Shown here in pieces: positions 1 to 5,594 of a DNA stretch of 10,000 nt. Position 1 is the first letter of the stretch, and each line of letters begins with the position of its first letter. Source of the DNA: Magnetospirillum sp. (GTDB lineage Bacteria > Pseudomonadota > Alphaproteobacteria > Rhodospirillales > Magnetospirillaceae); the NCBI GenBank assembly GCA_020217035.1, contig JAIWOG010000111.1, positions 1 to 10,000 of the forward strand, written 5' to 3'. A model generated the notes under the pieces. It made no database searches. It worked only from the letters and a program-made list of their open reading frames with translations, and had not been told where the DNA came from. Made by a program: the position numbers and the translations under genes.

Positions 1-339
1 GCCGGCCACCACCACCTTGGAATCGCCGGCCAGCAGCGACTGCATGCCCAAGGCCACGGAACGCAGACCCGAGCCGCACACCTGGTTGATGGTCATGGCG
101 GTGGATTCCACCGGCAGCCCGGCCTTCAGCGCCGCCTGACGAGCGGTGTTCATGCCGTTGCCGGCGGACAGGATGTGACCCATGATCACGTCGCTGACAT
201 CGGCGGCCGGAACGTTGGCGCGGGCCAGAACCTCGCGGATGACGATTTCGCCCAGCTGCGCAGCCTGGTAGCCGGAAAGCGAACCGCTGAACGAACCCAC
301 GGGGGTACGGGCGGCGGAGACGATAACGATATCGGTCAT
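1..339 (-). CDS. phaA: acetyl-CoA acetyltransferase (thiolase II), N-terminal part, truncated by the window edge
   Basis: Thiolase that condenses two acetyl-CoA into acetoacetyl-CoA, the first step of PHB synthesis; it acts in the cytosol. The first 113 codons are present and the frame is still open at base 1. The product starts MTDIVIVSAARTPVGSF, the standard thiolase opening, and carries NQVCGSGLRS at residues 85-94, with Cys88 as the acyl-accepting cysteine. The rest of the protein, including the second Cys and the His of the active site, lies outside the window. The ATG at 339-337 is preceded by a strong AAGGAG. The gene lies 103 bases downstream of phaC on the same strand, which favours the PHA role (phaA) over a general degradative thiolase (atoB). 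The enzyme call is firm; the choice of symbol rests on context. Confidence 0.93.
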   Translation of the reverse strand, partial: MTDIVIVSAARTPVGSFSGSLSGYQAAQLGEIVIREVLARANVPAADVSDVIMGHILSAGNGMNTARQAALKAGLPVESTAMTINQVCGSGLRSVALGMQSLLAGDSKVVVAG

Positions 340-348
340 GACAGGCTG

Positions 349-354
349 CTCCTT
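349..354 (-). promoter_or_regulatory. ribosome binding site of the thiolase gene
   Basis: CTCCTT on the plus strand reads AAGGAG on the minus strand, 9 bases before the ATG at 339. It is the best Shine-Dalgarno match seen in the window and fixes the thiolase start. Confidence 0.8.
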
Positions 355-383
355 TGGATGGACACAATTGGTCGTTGCCAGGG

Positions 384-398
384 TTATTTTTAAAATAA
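384..398. repeat. AT-only palindrome between phaC and phaA
   Basis: TTATTTT and AAAATAA form perfect 7-base arms around a single T. The site is in the 103-base gap between phaC and the thiolase gene, about 45 bases before the thiolase start, in otherwise GC-rich DNA. It could be an operator or an AT-rich promoter element. It is not terminator-like, because the stem has no GC pairs. Confidence 0.5.
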
Positions 399-442
399 TC
401 TTCAAGTTTCATAGTACGGCTGCGCACCATCGCGCAACCGAT

Positions 443-1711
443 TCATTGCAACAGGGAACGTTTCAGCCATCGGGCCAGGGGAGTGTAGACCTCGGTCCCG
501 GCCCTGGCCGACAACAGCATACCCACATGCCCTCCGCGCACCATCATGGTTTTCGCACCCTTAATGGCTGCGGCCAAGGGGGCGGCGGAATCGGGCGGCA
601 CGATGCGGTCGCGTTCGGGAATGATGGCCAACGCCGGCAAGCGCAGCTGTGTCGGGTCGACAACGCGGCCGTCCACCTTCCAGCGCCCCCGATAGGTGTC
701 GTTGTCGCCATACCAGCCGACCAGGCATTCCAGCGCCACCGGCCCGGCCAGTTCCACCCCGTCATTGGCCCAGTCTTCCAGGGCGACGAAGTCCCGGGCG
801 CGGGCCGAACGGCGCTTCAGACGGGTGAAGGCGGCGAATTTCTTGGCGGTCAGGCCGGGGTCCAGCGAGGCGAACAACGCCTGCAGGATGTCCACCGGCA
901 TCGCCCCCACATTGTCCACCAGGGCGTTCAGGCTGGGCGACAAGGCCCTGAGCAACTTGCCATGGGCCTCGCGTCCGGCGTGGAAGTTCCACGGCGTCGC
1001 CAGCAGGGCCAACCCCTTGACGTCGTCCTGCCGGCGCAGCGCCAGCGCCAGCGCCAGGTCGCCCCCCATGCAATAGCCCACCAGCGCCGGCTTGGCCCCG
1101 GCGGTGGCGATCACCTGGTCGAGAACCTGATCCAGCCGTCCGGCGATGTAATCGGTCAAGGTGAAGCCGCGTTCCTGGGTCCCCGGCGCGTCCCAGTCCA
1201 CCAGGAAGGGCGACAGCCCCCGCGCCGCCAAGGCCCGGGCCAACGAACGGCGCTGGCTGAGATCCAGGATGTAGGAACGGTTGATCAAGGACGGCACCAG
1301 CAGCACCGGCGGCCCGTCGCTGCCGGCCACGCGGTAATCCAGCAGGCGGGTGGTTCCCTGTCGCCATAAAACCGGAACCTCGGGGACCTGACGATGATGG
1401 TCGTGGCTGCGATAGCGCCCGACGCCGTCCAGCATCGCCTGGTGGCGTTTCAGCGATTCGGTGGCGATGGCCTGTTCAAACAGAGTCCACCCGTCGGGTC
1501 CGGCGGCGTCCAGGCTTGCCTTCAACTCCGCCGCCCGCGCCGCCAATTTGGGATTCCAGGGCAGCGACCCGTTCCTCCAAAGCGGCAAGGCGACGCGCGA
1601 GCCCGTCAGGGTCGAGACGTGAGCCAGAAGATGCAGCGGCAGCGGCCGCGGCCCCTGACGCGTCACGGGGGTCTCGGCTTGACTGGGGGCTCGCGCTGGG
1701 CGATGGGGCAT
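443..1711 (-). CDS. phaC: PHA synthase, short class (PhaC-family alpha/beta hydrolase)
   Basis: Polymerises 3-hydroxyacyl-CoA into polyhydroxyalkanoate at the granule surface. The 422-residue product is shorter than class I/II synthases (about 560-600) and somewhat longer than class III PhaC (about 355). It has GPRPLPLHL at residues 20-28, a lipase-box-like GYCMGG with nucleophile Cys214 (cysteine replacing the usual serine), Asp368 in PERDRIVPP and His395 in RGGHVGM, so the Cys-Asp-His triad is complete. I chose the ATG at 1711 because it has an AGG at 6 bases and leaves a short leader before the GPRPLPLHL block; an upstream ATG at 1774 would add a basic tail of poor quality. A GTG at 1666 is a further alternative. 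Its first part overlaps the PhaE-like gene in another frame. It could also be labelled a generic alpha/beta hydrolase, but the cysteine nucleophile and neighbours argue for PHA synthase. Confidence 0.88.
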   Translation of the reverse strand: MPHRPARAPSQAETPVTRQGPRPLPLHLLAHVSTLTGSRVALPLWRNGSLPWNPKLAARAAELKASLDAAGPDGWTLFEQAIATESLKRHQAMLDGVGRYRSHDHHRQVPEVPVLWRQGTTRLLDYRVAGSDGPPVLLVPSLINRSYILDLSQRRSLARALAARGLSPFLVDWDAPGTQERGFTLTDYIAGRLDQVLDQVIATAGAKPALVGYCMGGDLALALALRRQDDVKGLALLATPWNFHAGREAHGKLLRALSPSLNALVDNVGAMPVDILQALFASLDPGLTAKKFAAFTRLKRRSARARDFVALEDWANDGVELAGPVALECLVGWYGDNDTYRGRWKVDGRVVDPTQLRLPALAIIPERDRIVPPDSAAPLAAAIKGAKTMMVRGGHVGMLLSARAGTEVYTPLARWLKRSLLQ

Positions 1712-1916
1712 CAGGAACCTGATCCTCGCTGGTGGCGGGATAAGCGCCGGCTTTCGCCGCGTGCACGAAAGCATTCGCCCCTTCGGTCATGGCGGCGATG
1801 CCACGGGCGAGCGCTTCGGCCAGCGCCGGTTCATTGGCCATGGCCGCCACCTGTTCCTGCCAAAGGTCAAGGTAACGACGCGCGAGCGAATTGAAGTCCG
1901 GCGGCGCTTCAGACAT
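1476..1916 (-). CDS. small PhaE-like, PHA-synthase-associated coiled-coil protein
   Basis: A 146-residue product just upstream of phaC and overlapping it. The N-terminal part (residues 1-60) is helical, with an aromatic segment (LARRYLDLWQEQ) followed by Ala-rich helices. Residues 61-100 are a Pro/Ser/Ala-rich linker, residues 101-124 form a short heptad-like coiled coil (LARRLAALEERVAALES), and the tail is Gly/Arg-rich. This plan resembles the PhaE partner of class III PHA synthases but is much shorter than their roughly 360 residues, so I infer rather than prove a partner or activator role. The ATG at 1916 is preceded by GGAG(T) at 11 bases and gives a typical acidic start; a GTG at 1958 would add 14 residues. 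The last 236 bases also code for the start of PhaC. Confidence 0.65.
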   Translation of the reverse strand: MSEAPPDFNSLARRYLDLWQEQVAAMANEPALAEALARGIAAMTEGANAFVHAAKAGAYPATSEDQVPDAPSPSASPQSSRDPRDASGAAAAAAASSGSRLDPDGLARRLAALEERVAALESQIGGAGGGVEGKPGRRRTRRVDSV

Positions 1917-2076
1917 GGGGAAAGCATACTCCGGGGGGGCTGCTTTGACCAGCGCCACAAGGGCTGATCATATTGCAGTGCCGTGAAAAATCTCTTGCCA
2001 TTCTGCGCATTTGCGAAAACTCTGGTAGCATAGAATGAAAATCCAACTGTGCCCCAACAGCGGAAGCGAAACCAAG
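1917..2076. promoter_or_regulatory. divergent control region between the PHA synthesis genes and phaR
   Basis: These 160 bases separate the starts of the PhaE-like gene (minus) and phaR (plus), so promoters for both must lie here. TGC/GCA trinucleotides cluster at 1973-1981, 1995-1998, 2004-2009 (palindromic TGCGCA) and 2011-2014. PhaR proteins of other alphaproteobacteria bind TGC-rich sites and repress their own gene, so this is a plausible PhaR operator. On the minus strand TATGAT (1972-1967) could be a -10 box with no clear -35 partner. On the plus strand TAGAAT (2031-2036) lies 14 bases after TTGCGA, which is too short to be convincing. The region as a whole is secure; the individual elements are guesses. 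Confidence 0.5.
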
Positions 2077-2658
2077 ATGTCCGAGACGAAAACCGCCGCC
2101 CAGGCCCCGATCACCATCAAGAAATACGCCAACCGTCGCCTGTACAACACCGCGACCTCCAGCTATGTGACGCTGGACCACTTGGCGCAGATGGTCAAGG
2201 ACGGCACCGACTTCGTCGTCTACGACGCCAAGTCGGGCGAGGACATCACCCGTTCGGTGCTGACCCAGATCATCGTCGAAGAGGAATCCAAGGGTGGCCA
2301 GAACCTGCTGCCCATCGGCTTCCTGCGCCAGTTGATCGGCTTCTATGGCGATTCCCTGGGCGGGCTGGTGCCGCGCTACCTGGAACATTCCATGCAAAGC
2401 TTCGCCCACAACGAACAGCAGATGCGCCAGATGATGGAAAAGGCGCTGGACGGCCTGTTCCCCTTCAATCAAATGGAAGAAGTGGGCAAGCAGAACATGG
2501 CGTTCTTTGAAACGGCCATGAAGATGTTCACCCCCAACTTCTTCCAAGTGGGGGAAGACGGCCTGCCCAAGATGCCGGGCGCCCCCAGCATCGAAGAGAT
2601 GCAGGCGCAGATGCTGGCCTTGCAGCAGCAGATATTGTCGCTGAACAAGAAAAAATAA
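2077..2658 (+). CDS. phaR: polyhydroxyalkanoate synthesis regulator PhaR
   Basis: DNA-binding repressor that also binds PHA granules; it typically controls phasin genes and its own gene, and is released when polymer accumulates. The 193-residue product has the PHA-accumulation-regulator DNA-binding domain at residues 12-70 (ITIKKYANRRLYNTATSSYV, then VTLDHLAQMVKDG and the IVEEESKGG end). The PHB_acc-type region follows at about 77-130 (LPIGFLRQLIGFYGDSLGG), then a Met/Phe-rich stretch and a terminal coiled coil (173-190). Length and domain order match the family. I chose ATG 2077, with GGAAG 10 bases upstream; an in-frame ATG at 2035 has no ribosome site. Its divergent position relative to the PHA synthesis genes fits direct regulation. 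Confidence 0.95.
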   Translation: MSETKTAAQAPITIKKYANRRLYNTATSSYVTLDHLAQMVKDGTDFVVYDAKSGEDITRSVLTQIIVEEESKGGQNLLPIGFLRQLIGFYGDSLGGLVPRYLEHSMQSFAHNEQQMRQMMEKALDGLFPFNQMEEVGKQNMAFFETAMKMFTPNFFQVGEDGLPKMPGAPSIEEMQAQMLALQQQILSLNKKK

Positions 2659-2693
2659 CCCGCTTCGGGGACCGGACTGAATTTCATCCCATT

Positions 2694-2714
2694 GCCCGCC
2701 GCTTGTCGGCGGGC
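2694..2714 (+). terminator. hairpin downstream of phaR, possible terminator
   Basis: GCCCGCCG and CGGCGGGC pair perfectly over 8 bases around a 5-base loop (CTTGT), 35 bases after the phaR stop. Only TTAT follows, so the U-tract is weak. It could attenuate rather than fully stop transcription into the next gene. A smaller 4-base stem (CCCG/CGGG, 2659-2669) sits directly after the stop codon. Confidence 0.5.
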
Positions 2715-2755
2715 TTATGCTGTGGGGTCGATCGTCCGTTGGCTGGAGCCCGTCC

Positions 2756-3223
2756 GTGGGGGACATGACCACATCCGCGCTGGATCCGCGTGTTGCGCCG
2801 TTGCAGATTCGGCCCAACGCCAGCGCGGCCGTGCGCCCCGCCGACCCCACCAAGGAACGCTTTCAGGTCGGCGAGCGCAATGTCGACAAACGCGACACCG
2901 CCACGGTTGAAGGCGAACAACCGCAAGCTTTCGCCATCGACGCCGACAACACTGACACGGCGCTTGCCCCCATTACCCAGCGCACAAATCGTGGCGGCCG
3001 TGGTCTTTTGGGGGCCTTCACCAGTTTTCTGGCCAAGATGTTCACCCAAGGCGACGCCGTCGCCGACAGCGCCGCTTCCACCCGCCTGAACGGCATCGGC
3101 GCCTATGGCCGCGCCAACGCGCAATCGCCCAGCGCCAATCCGTTCAGCGGTTCCACCAGCGACGTGCAATCCCCAGGCTTTCCCCGGCTGGCATCGGGTC
3201 GGGTGCTCGACCTGACAATCTAG
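2756..3223 (+). CDS. hypothetical protein with conserved-looking C-terminal tail
   Basis: A 155-residue product of unknown function. It is polar, rich in Ala, Thr, Asn and Arg, and largely disorder-like, with one short amphipathic or hydrophobic segment around residues 82-96 (RGLLGAFTSFLAKMF). It ends in PGFPRLASGRVLDLTI, a compact tail that I associate with small proteins of related Rhodospirillales. I see no signal peptide and no catalytic motif. The start is uncertain: GTG 2756 has TGGAG 7 bases upstream, whereas ATG 2765 (152 residues) has only a GGGGG run too close to it. An ATG at 2717 abuts the hairpin and is less likely. The gene follows phaR in the same direction but behind a hairpin, so co-transcription is unclear. 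G+C-rich third positions support real coding. Confidence 0.65.
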   Translation: MGDMTTSALDPRVAPLQIRPNASAAVRPADPTKERFQVGERNVDKRDTATVEGEQPQAFAIDADNTDTALAPITQRTNRGGRGLLGAFTSFLAKMFTQGDAVADSAASTRLNGIGAYGRANAQSPSANPFSGSTSDVQSPGFPRLASGRVLDLTI

Positions 3224-3655
3224 GGCGCCCCTCCACGCCCCCCCCCTGGCCCGTCTTCTGCACGGGTCCATTGAACAAGCCGAAAGCGATAAATATCGGA
3301 TATCCACACTGGTAATGCCACTCGCGGCACCGCATATATCTTGCGCCGATACTTGATCAAGACGTCGTCCCGACAACACGGACGACAGTGCGCCAAACCC
3401 CGATCCGGACTGTCGGCGATGCCGTCCTTTTCGATCTATCGCCCCGGGGTTGTTTTGGCAAACCCAATGATTAAACAAAATAAATATCAGCCGCTTCTAT
3501 AAGCTTTCCAAGGTTTGTATCTATGTCGCCATAATCAACGCATCAACTATTGCCAGTTATCGTTTTTCATACTATGCACACAATCTAACTGAACTTCGTC
3601 CACACCATCGGACATTTGCGCCCCTCAACCACGGCAACGACATCAGCATCGCTCC
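3224..3655. other. non-coding region upstream of the XRE regulator
   Basis: These 432 bases hold no credible gene. The first part is C-rich. An inverted repeat GTCGTCC/GGACGAC lies at 3364-3370 and 3380-3386 with a 9-base loop, and a GGATATCC palindrome starts near 3298. From about 3455 to 3600 the DNA becomes distinctly AT-rich, unlike the flanking genes, which suggests a regulated promoter region, an untranslated leader or a small RNA. I could not single out an RNA family. Confidence 0.5.
3550..3578 (+). promoter_or_regulatory. possible sigma-70-like promoter of the XRE regulator gene
   Basis: TTGCCA (3550-3555, five of six matches to TTGACA) is followed after 17 bases by TATGCA (3573-3578, three of six matches to TATAAT). 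It lies in the AT-rich block and would give a leader of about 70 bases before the ATG at 3656. The -10 is weak, so this is only a candidate. Confidence 0.3.
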
Positions 3656-4048
3656 ATGACCGCAGAACAAACCACTAGTCCGGCCCGCCCGGTAAATCGC
3701 GCCAACGACACCGACCGTCATGTCGGGGCGCGCATTCGCGAACGCCGCATCATGTTGGGCCTGTCACAGCAACAGATGGCCGACCTGATCGGCGTCACCT
3801 ATCAACAGGCCCACAAGTATGAACGCGGCATCAACCGCATTTCCGCCGGCCGCCTTTACGAGATCGCCCAGGTTCTTGGCGTTCCCGTCAGCTATTTCTT
3901 CGAGGGCTTGGACAACCAGCGCAGCACCGACCTGACCGCCCGTCAGCGCATGTGCCTGGAACTGGCCCGCAACTTCTCGTCCATCACCAACGAGAAGCAC
4001 CAGGAAGCGCTGTCGCAGATGGCCCGCGCCCTGGCGGCGGAAGACTGA
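3656..4048 (+). CDS. XRE-family helix-turn-helix transcriptional regulator
   Basis: A 130-residue DNA-binding regulator. A Cro/CI-type HTH_3 domain spans residues 23-85: VGARIRERRIMLGLSQQQMA, then DLIGVTYQQAHKYERGINRI containing the recognition helix, then SAGRLYEIAQVLGVPVSYFF. The C-terminal 45 residues are helical and probably serve dimerisation. This layout is common among stand-alone alphaproteobacterial regulators related to SinR/PraR types. Targets cannot be read from the sequence. The ATG at 3656 leaves a 22-residue polar leader and has no clear Shine-Dalgarno, so translation may be weak or leader-dependent. The gene is alone on its strand, preceded by a long AT-rich upstream region and followed by a terminator facing queG. 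Confidence 0.92.
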   Translation: MTAEQTTSPARPVNRANDTDRHVGARIRERRIMLGLSQQQMADLIGVTYQQAHKYERGINRISAGRLYEIAQVLGVPVSYFFEGLDNQRSTDLTARQRMCLELARNFSSITNEKHQEALSQMARALAAED

Positions 4049-4075
4049 ATTCAAGGAACCGTCGTTTTTAGCAGG

Positions 4076-4095
4076 GGGCGGCTTTCAGGCCGCCC
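4076..4095 (+). terminator. rho-independent terminator after the XRE gene
   Basis: GGGCGGC (4076-4082) and GCCGCCC (4089-4095) form a 7-base GC stem with a 6-base loop (TTTCAG), followed by TTT. It sits 27 bases after the XRE stop codon and just before the end of the convergent queG gene. The minus-strand side has no U-tract, so it is best read as a plus-strand terminator, though the hairpin may also block transcripts arriving from queG. Confidence 0.75.
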
Positions 4096-4102
4096 TTTGC
4101 CG

Positions 4103-5128
4103 TTAAGACCCCTGCAACCGAGACAACGCCCAGCTTGCGGCACTCGCCACTTGCGTGTCTTCGTCGTCCACCAGGGCGCGGGCGAATGCCGCAAGCCCGC
4201 CATCACCACTATTGCCGATGGCGTACAGGACGTTGCGCAGCATCCGTTGCCGCCCCACCCGCTTGATGGGCGAGCCGGAGAACACCTGCCGGAAACCGGC
4301 ATCGTCCAACCCGGCCAGGTCGGCCAGACGGGGGGCTTGCAACTCCATCCGGGGCAGGAAGTCGTCCTCGGCGGTGGCGGGGGCGAACTTGTTCCAGGGA
4401 CAGGCCGCCATGCAATCGTCGCAGCCATAGACGCGATTACCCAAAAGCGGGCGCAGTTCCGGGTCGACCTCGTCCTTGTGCTCGATGGTCAAATAGGAAA
4501 TGCAGCGTCGTGGCTCGATCCGCCCCTCGCCGTCCAGGGCTTGGGTGGGGCAAGCGTCGACGCAGGCCCGGCACGATCCGCAACGGTCGGGTTCGGACGG
4601 GTCGGGTTCCAGGTCCAGGCTGGTGTAGACTTCGCCCAGAAACAGCCACGAGCCGAAATGCCGCGACACCAGGTTGGTGTGCTTGCCGCGCCAGCCCAAT
4701 CCTGATCGGGCGGCCAGCGGCTTTTCCGGCACCGGGGCGGTGTCGACGAACACCTTCAGGTCACCGCCCAGGTTTTCCACCATCCAGCGCCCCAGGGCCT
4801 TCAGGCGCTTCTTGACGGTGTCGTGGTAATCCTTGCCCCGGGCATAGACGCTGATGGTGGCGCGGTCGCCGTGGGCCAGGTTGTCCAGGGGCGGATAAGA
4901 CGGAGCGTAATTCTGCCCCAGGACCACCACGCTGCGCACCTCGTCCCAAAGCGCCTGGGGATCGGCACGATGGTCCATGCGTTCGGCCAGCCAACCCATC
5001 TGGCCGTGCCGCCCTTCGGCCACATATTGATCAAGGGCGGCCCGCCAGGACGGGTCGGCGACAGCCGAGGCGAAGCCGACCGCGTCGAAGCCCAGTTCCA
5101 GGGCCTTGGCGCGAATCCGCTCTTTCAT
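4103..5128 (-). CDS. queG: epoxyqueuosine reductase QueG
   Basis: Cobalamin- and Fe-S-dependent enzyme that reduces epoxyqueuosine to queuosine in tRNA, the last step of queuosine synthesis. The 341-residue product has an N-terminal cobalamin-binding catalytic domain with VFVDTAPVPEKPLA (residues 127-140), whose Asp129 is the expected proton donor. Two 4Fe-4S cluster motifs follow: CGSCRACVDACP (Cys183, 186, 189, 193), and Cys209 with CDDCMAACP (Cys236, 239, 243). The C-terminus has HEAT-like helices around residues 292-340 that suit tRNA binding. Length and residues match an intact family member. I chose ATG 5128, 4 bases after the queF stop; an in-frame ATG at 5161 would overlap queF by 29 bases. 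It is the last gene of the tight hldE-queF-queG group. Confidence 0.96.
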   Translation of the reverse strand: MKERIRAKALELGFDAVGFASAVADPSWRAALDQYVAEGRHGQMGWLAERMDHRADPQALWDEVRSVVVLGQNYAPSYPPLDNLAHGDRATISVYARGKDYHDTVKKRLKALGRWMVENLGGDLKVFVDTAPVPEKPLAARSGLGWRGKHTNLVSRHFGSWLFLGEVYTSLDLEPDPSEPDRCGSCRACVDACPTQALDGEGRIEPRRCISYLTIEHKDEVDPELRPLLGNRVYGCDDCMAACPWNKFAPATAEDDFLPRMELQAPRLADLAGLDDAGFRQVFSGSPIKRVGRQRMLRNVLYAIGNSGDGGLAAFARALVDDEDTQVASAASWALSRLQGS

Positions 5129-5132
5129 CCGG

Positions 5133-5591
5133 CTATCCCCGGCCGCGATAAGGGGGCACACCCTGGTCGGGCAGCCACAATCCGGCCGGTGGCGCCCCGG
5201 TCTGCCAGAACACGTCGATGGGAATGCCGCCGCGCGGATACCAATAGCCGCCGATGCGCAGCCAAATCGGCTTGGTGGCCTGGGCCACCCTTTTGCCGAT
5301 GGTCACCGTGCAGGCTTCGTGGAAGGCGCCGTGGTTGCGGAACGAGCCCAGGAACAGCTTCAACGACTTGGATTCCACCAGGCTTTGATCGGGGGCGTAG
5401 TCGATGACCAGATGGGCGAAGTCGGGCTGGCCGGTGATCGGACACAGCGACGTGAATTCCGGGGCGACAAAGCGCACGCTGTACACTTCGCCGGGATGCG
5501 GGTTGGGCACCACTTCCAGCACCGCCTTGTCCGGATCGTCGGGCAAGCCGGCGGTTTGACCCAGTTGGGTCAGATGGGGATAATCGGCCAT
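5133..5591 (-). CDS. queF: NADPH-dependent 7-cyano-7-deazaguanine reductase QueF (preQ1 synthase)
   Basis: Reduces the nitrile of preQ0 to the primary amine preQ1, using two NADPH, in the queuosine pathway. The 152-residue product is of the short, single-domain (type I) form found in Bacillus rather than the long form of Escherichia. Visible are the nucleophile Cys50 in [14 protein letters not shown] with acid/base Asp57, the family motif [15 protein letters not shown] (residues 73-87) and Glu92 in HGAFHEAC. All key residues are present. The ATG at 5591 lies 3 bases after the hldE stop, and its own stop lies 4 bases before the queG start, which points to translational coupling. The preQ0 synthesis genes (queC, D, E) are not in this window. 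Confidence 0.96.
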   Translation of the reverse strand: MADYPHLTQLGQTAGLPDDPDKAVLEVVPNPHPGEVYSVRFVAPEFTSLCPITGQPDFAHLVIDYAPDQSLVESKSLKLFLGSFRNHGAFHEACTVTIGKRVAQATKPIWLRIGGYWYPRGGIPIDVFWQTGAPPAGLWLPDQGVPPYRGRG

Positions 5592-5594
5592 GAC

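Noticed and set aside
338..1369. Long plus-strand open frame opposite phaC
   Set aside because: Its product is rich in Gln, His, Arg and Gly with no recognisable domain, and it is antisense to a gene with a full catalytic triad; a GC-rich shadow frame.
1909..2853. Minus-strand open frame opposite phaR
   Set aside because: phaR is a clear family member on the plus strand; the antisense product is His/Leu/Gln-rich without domains.
2684..3478. Minus-strand open frame across the small hypothetical gene and the intergenic region
   Set aside because: Its composition is shadow-like and it crosses the AT-rich non-coding DNA; the plus-strand frame has a better ribosome site and an orderly C-terminus.
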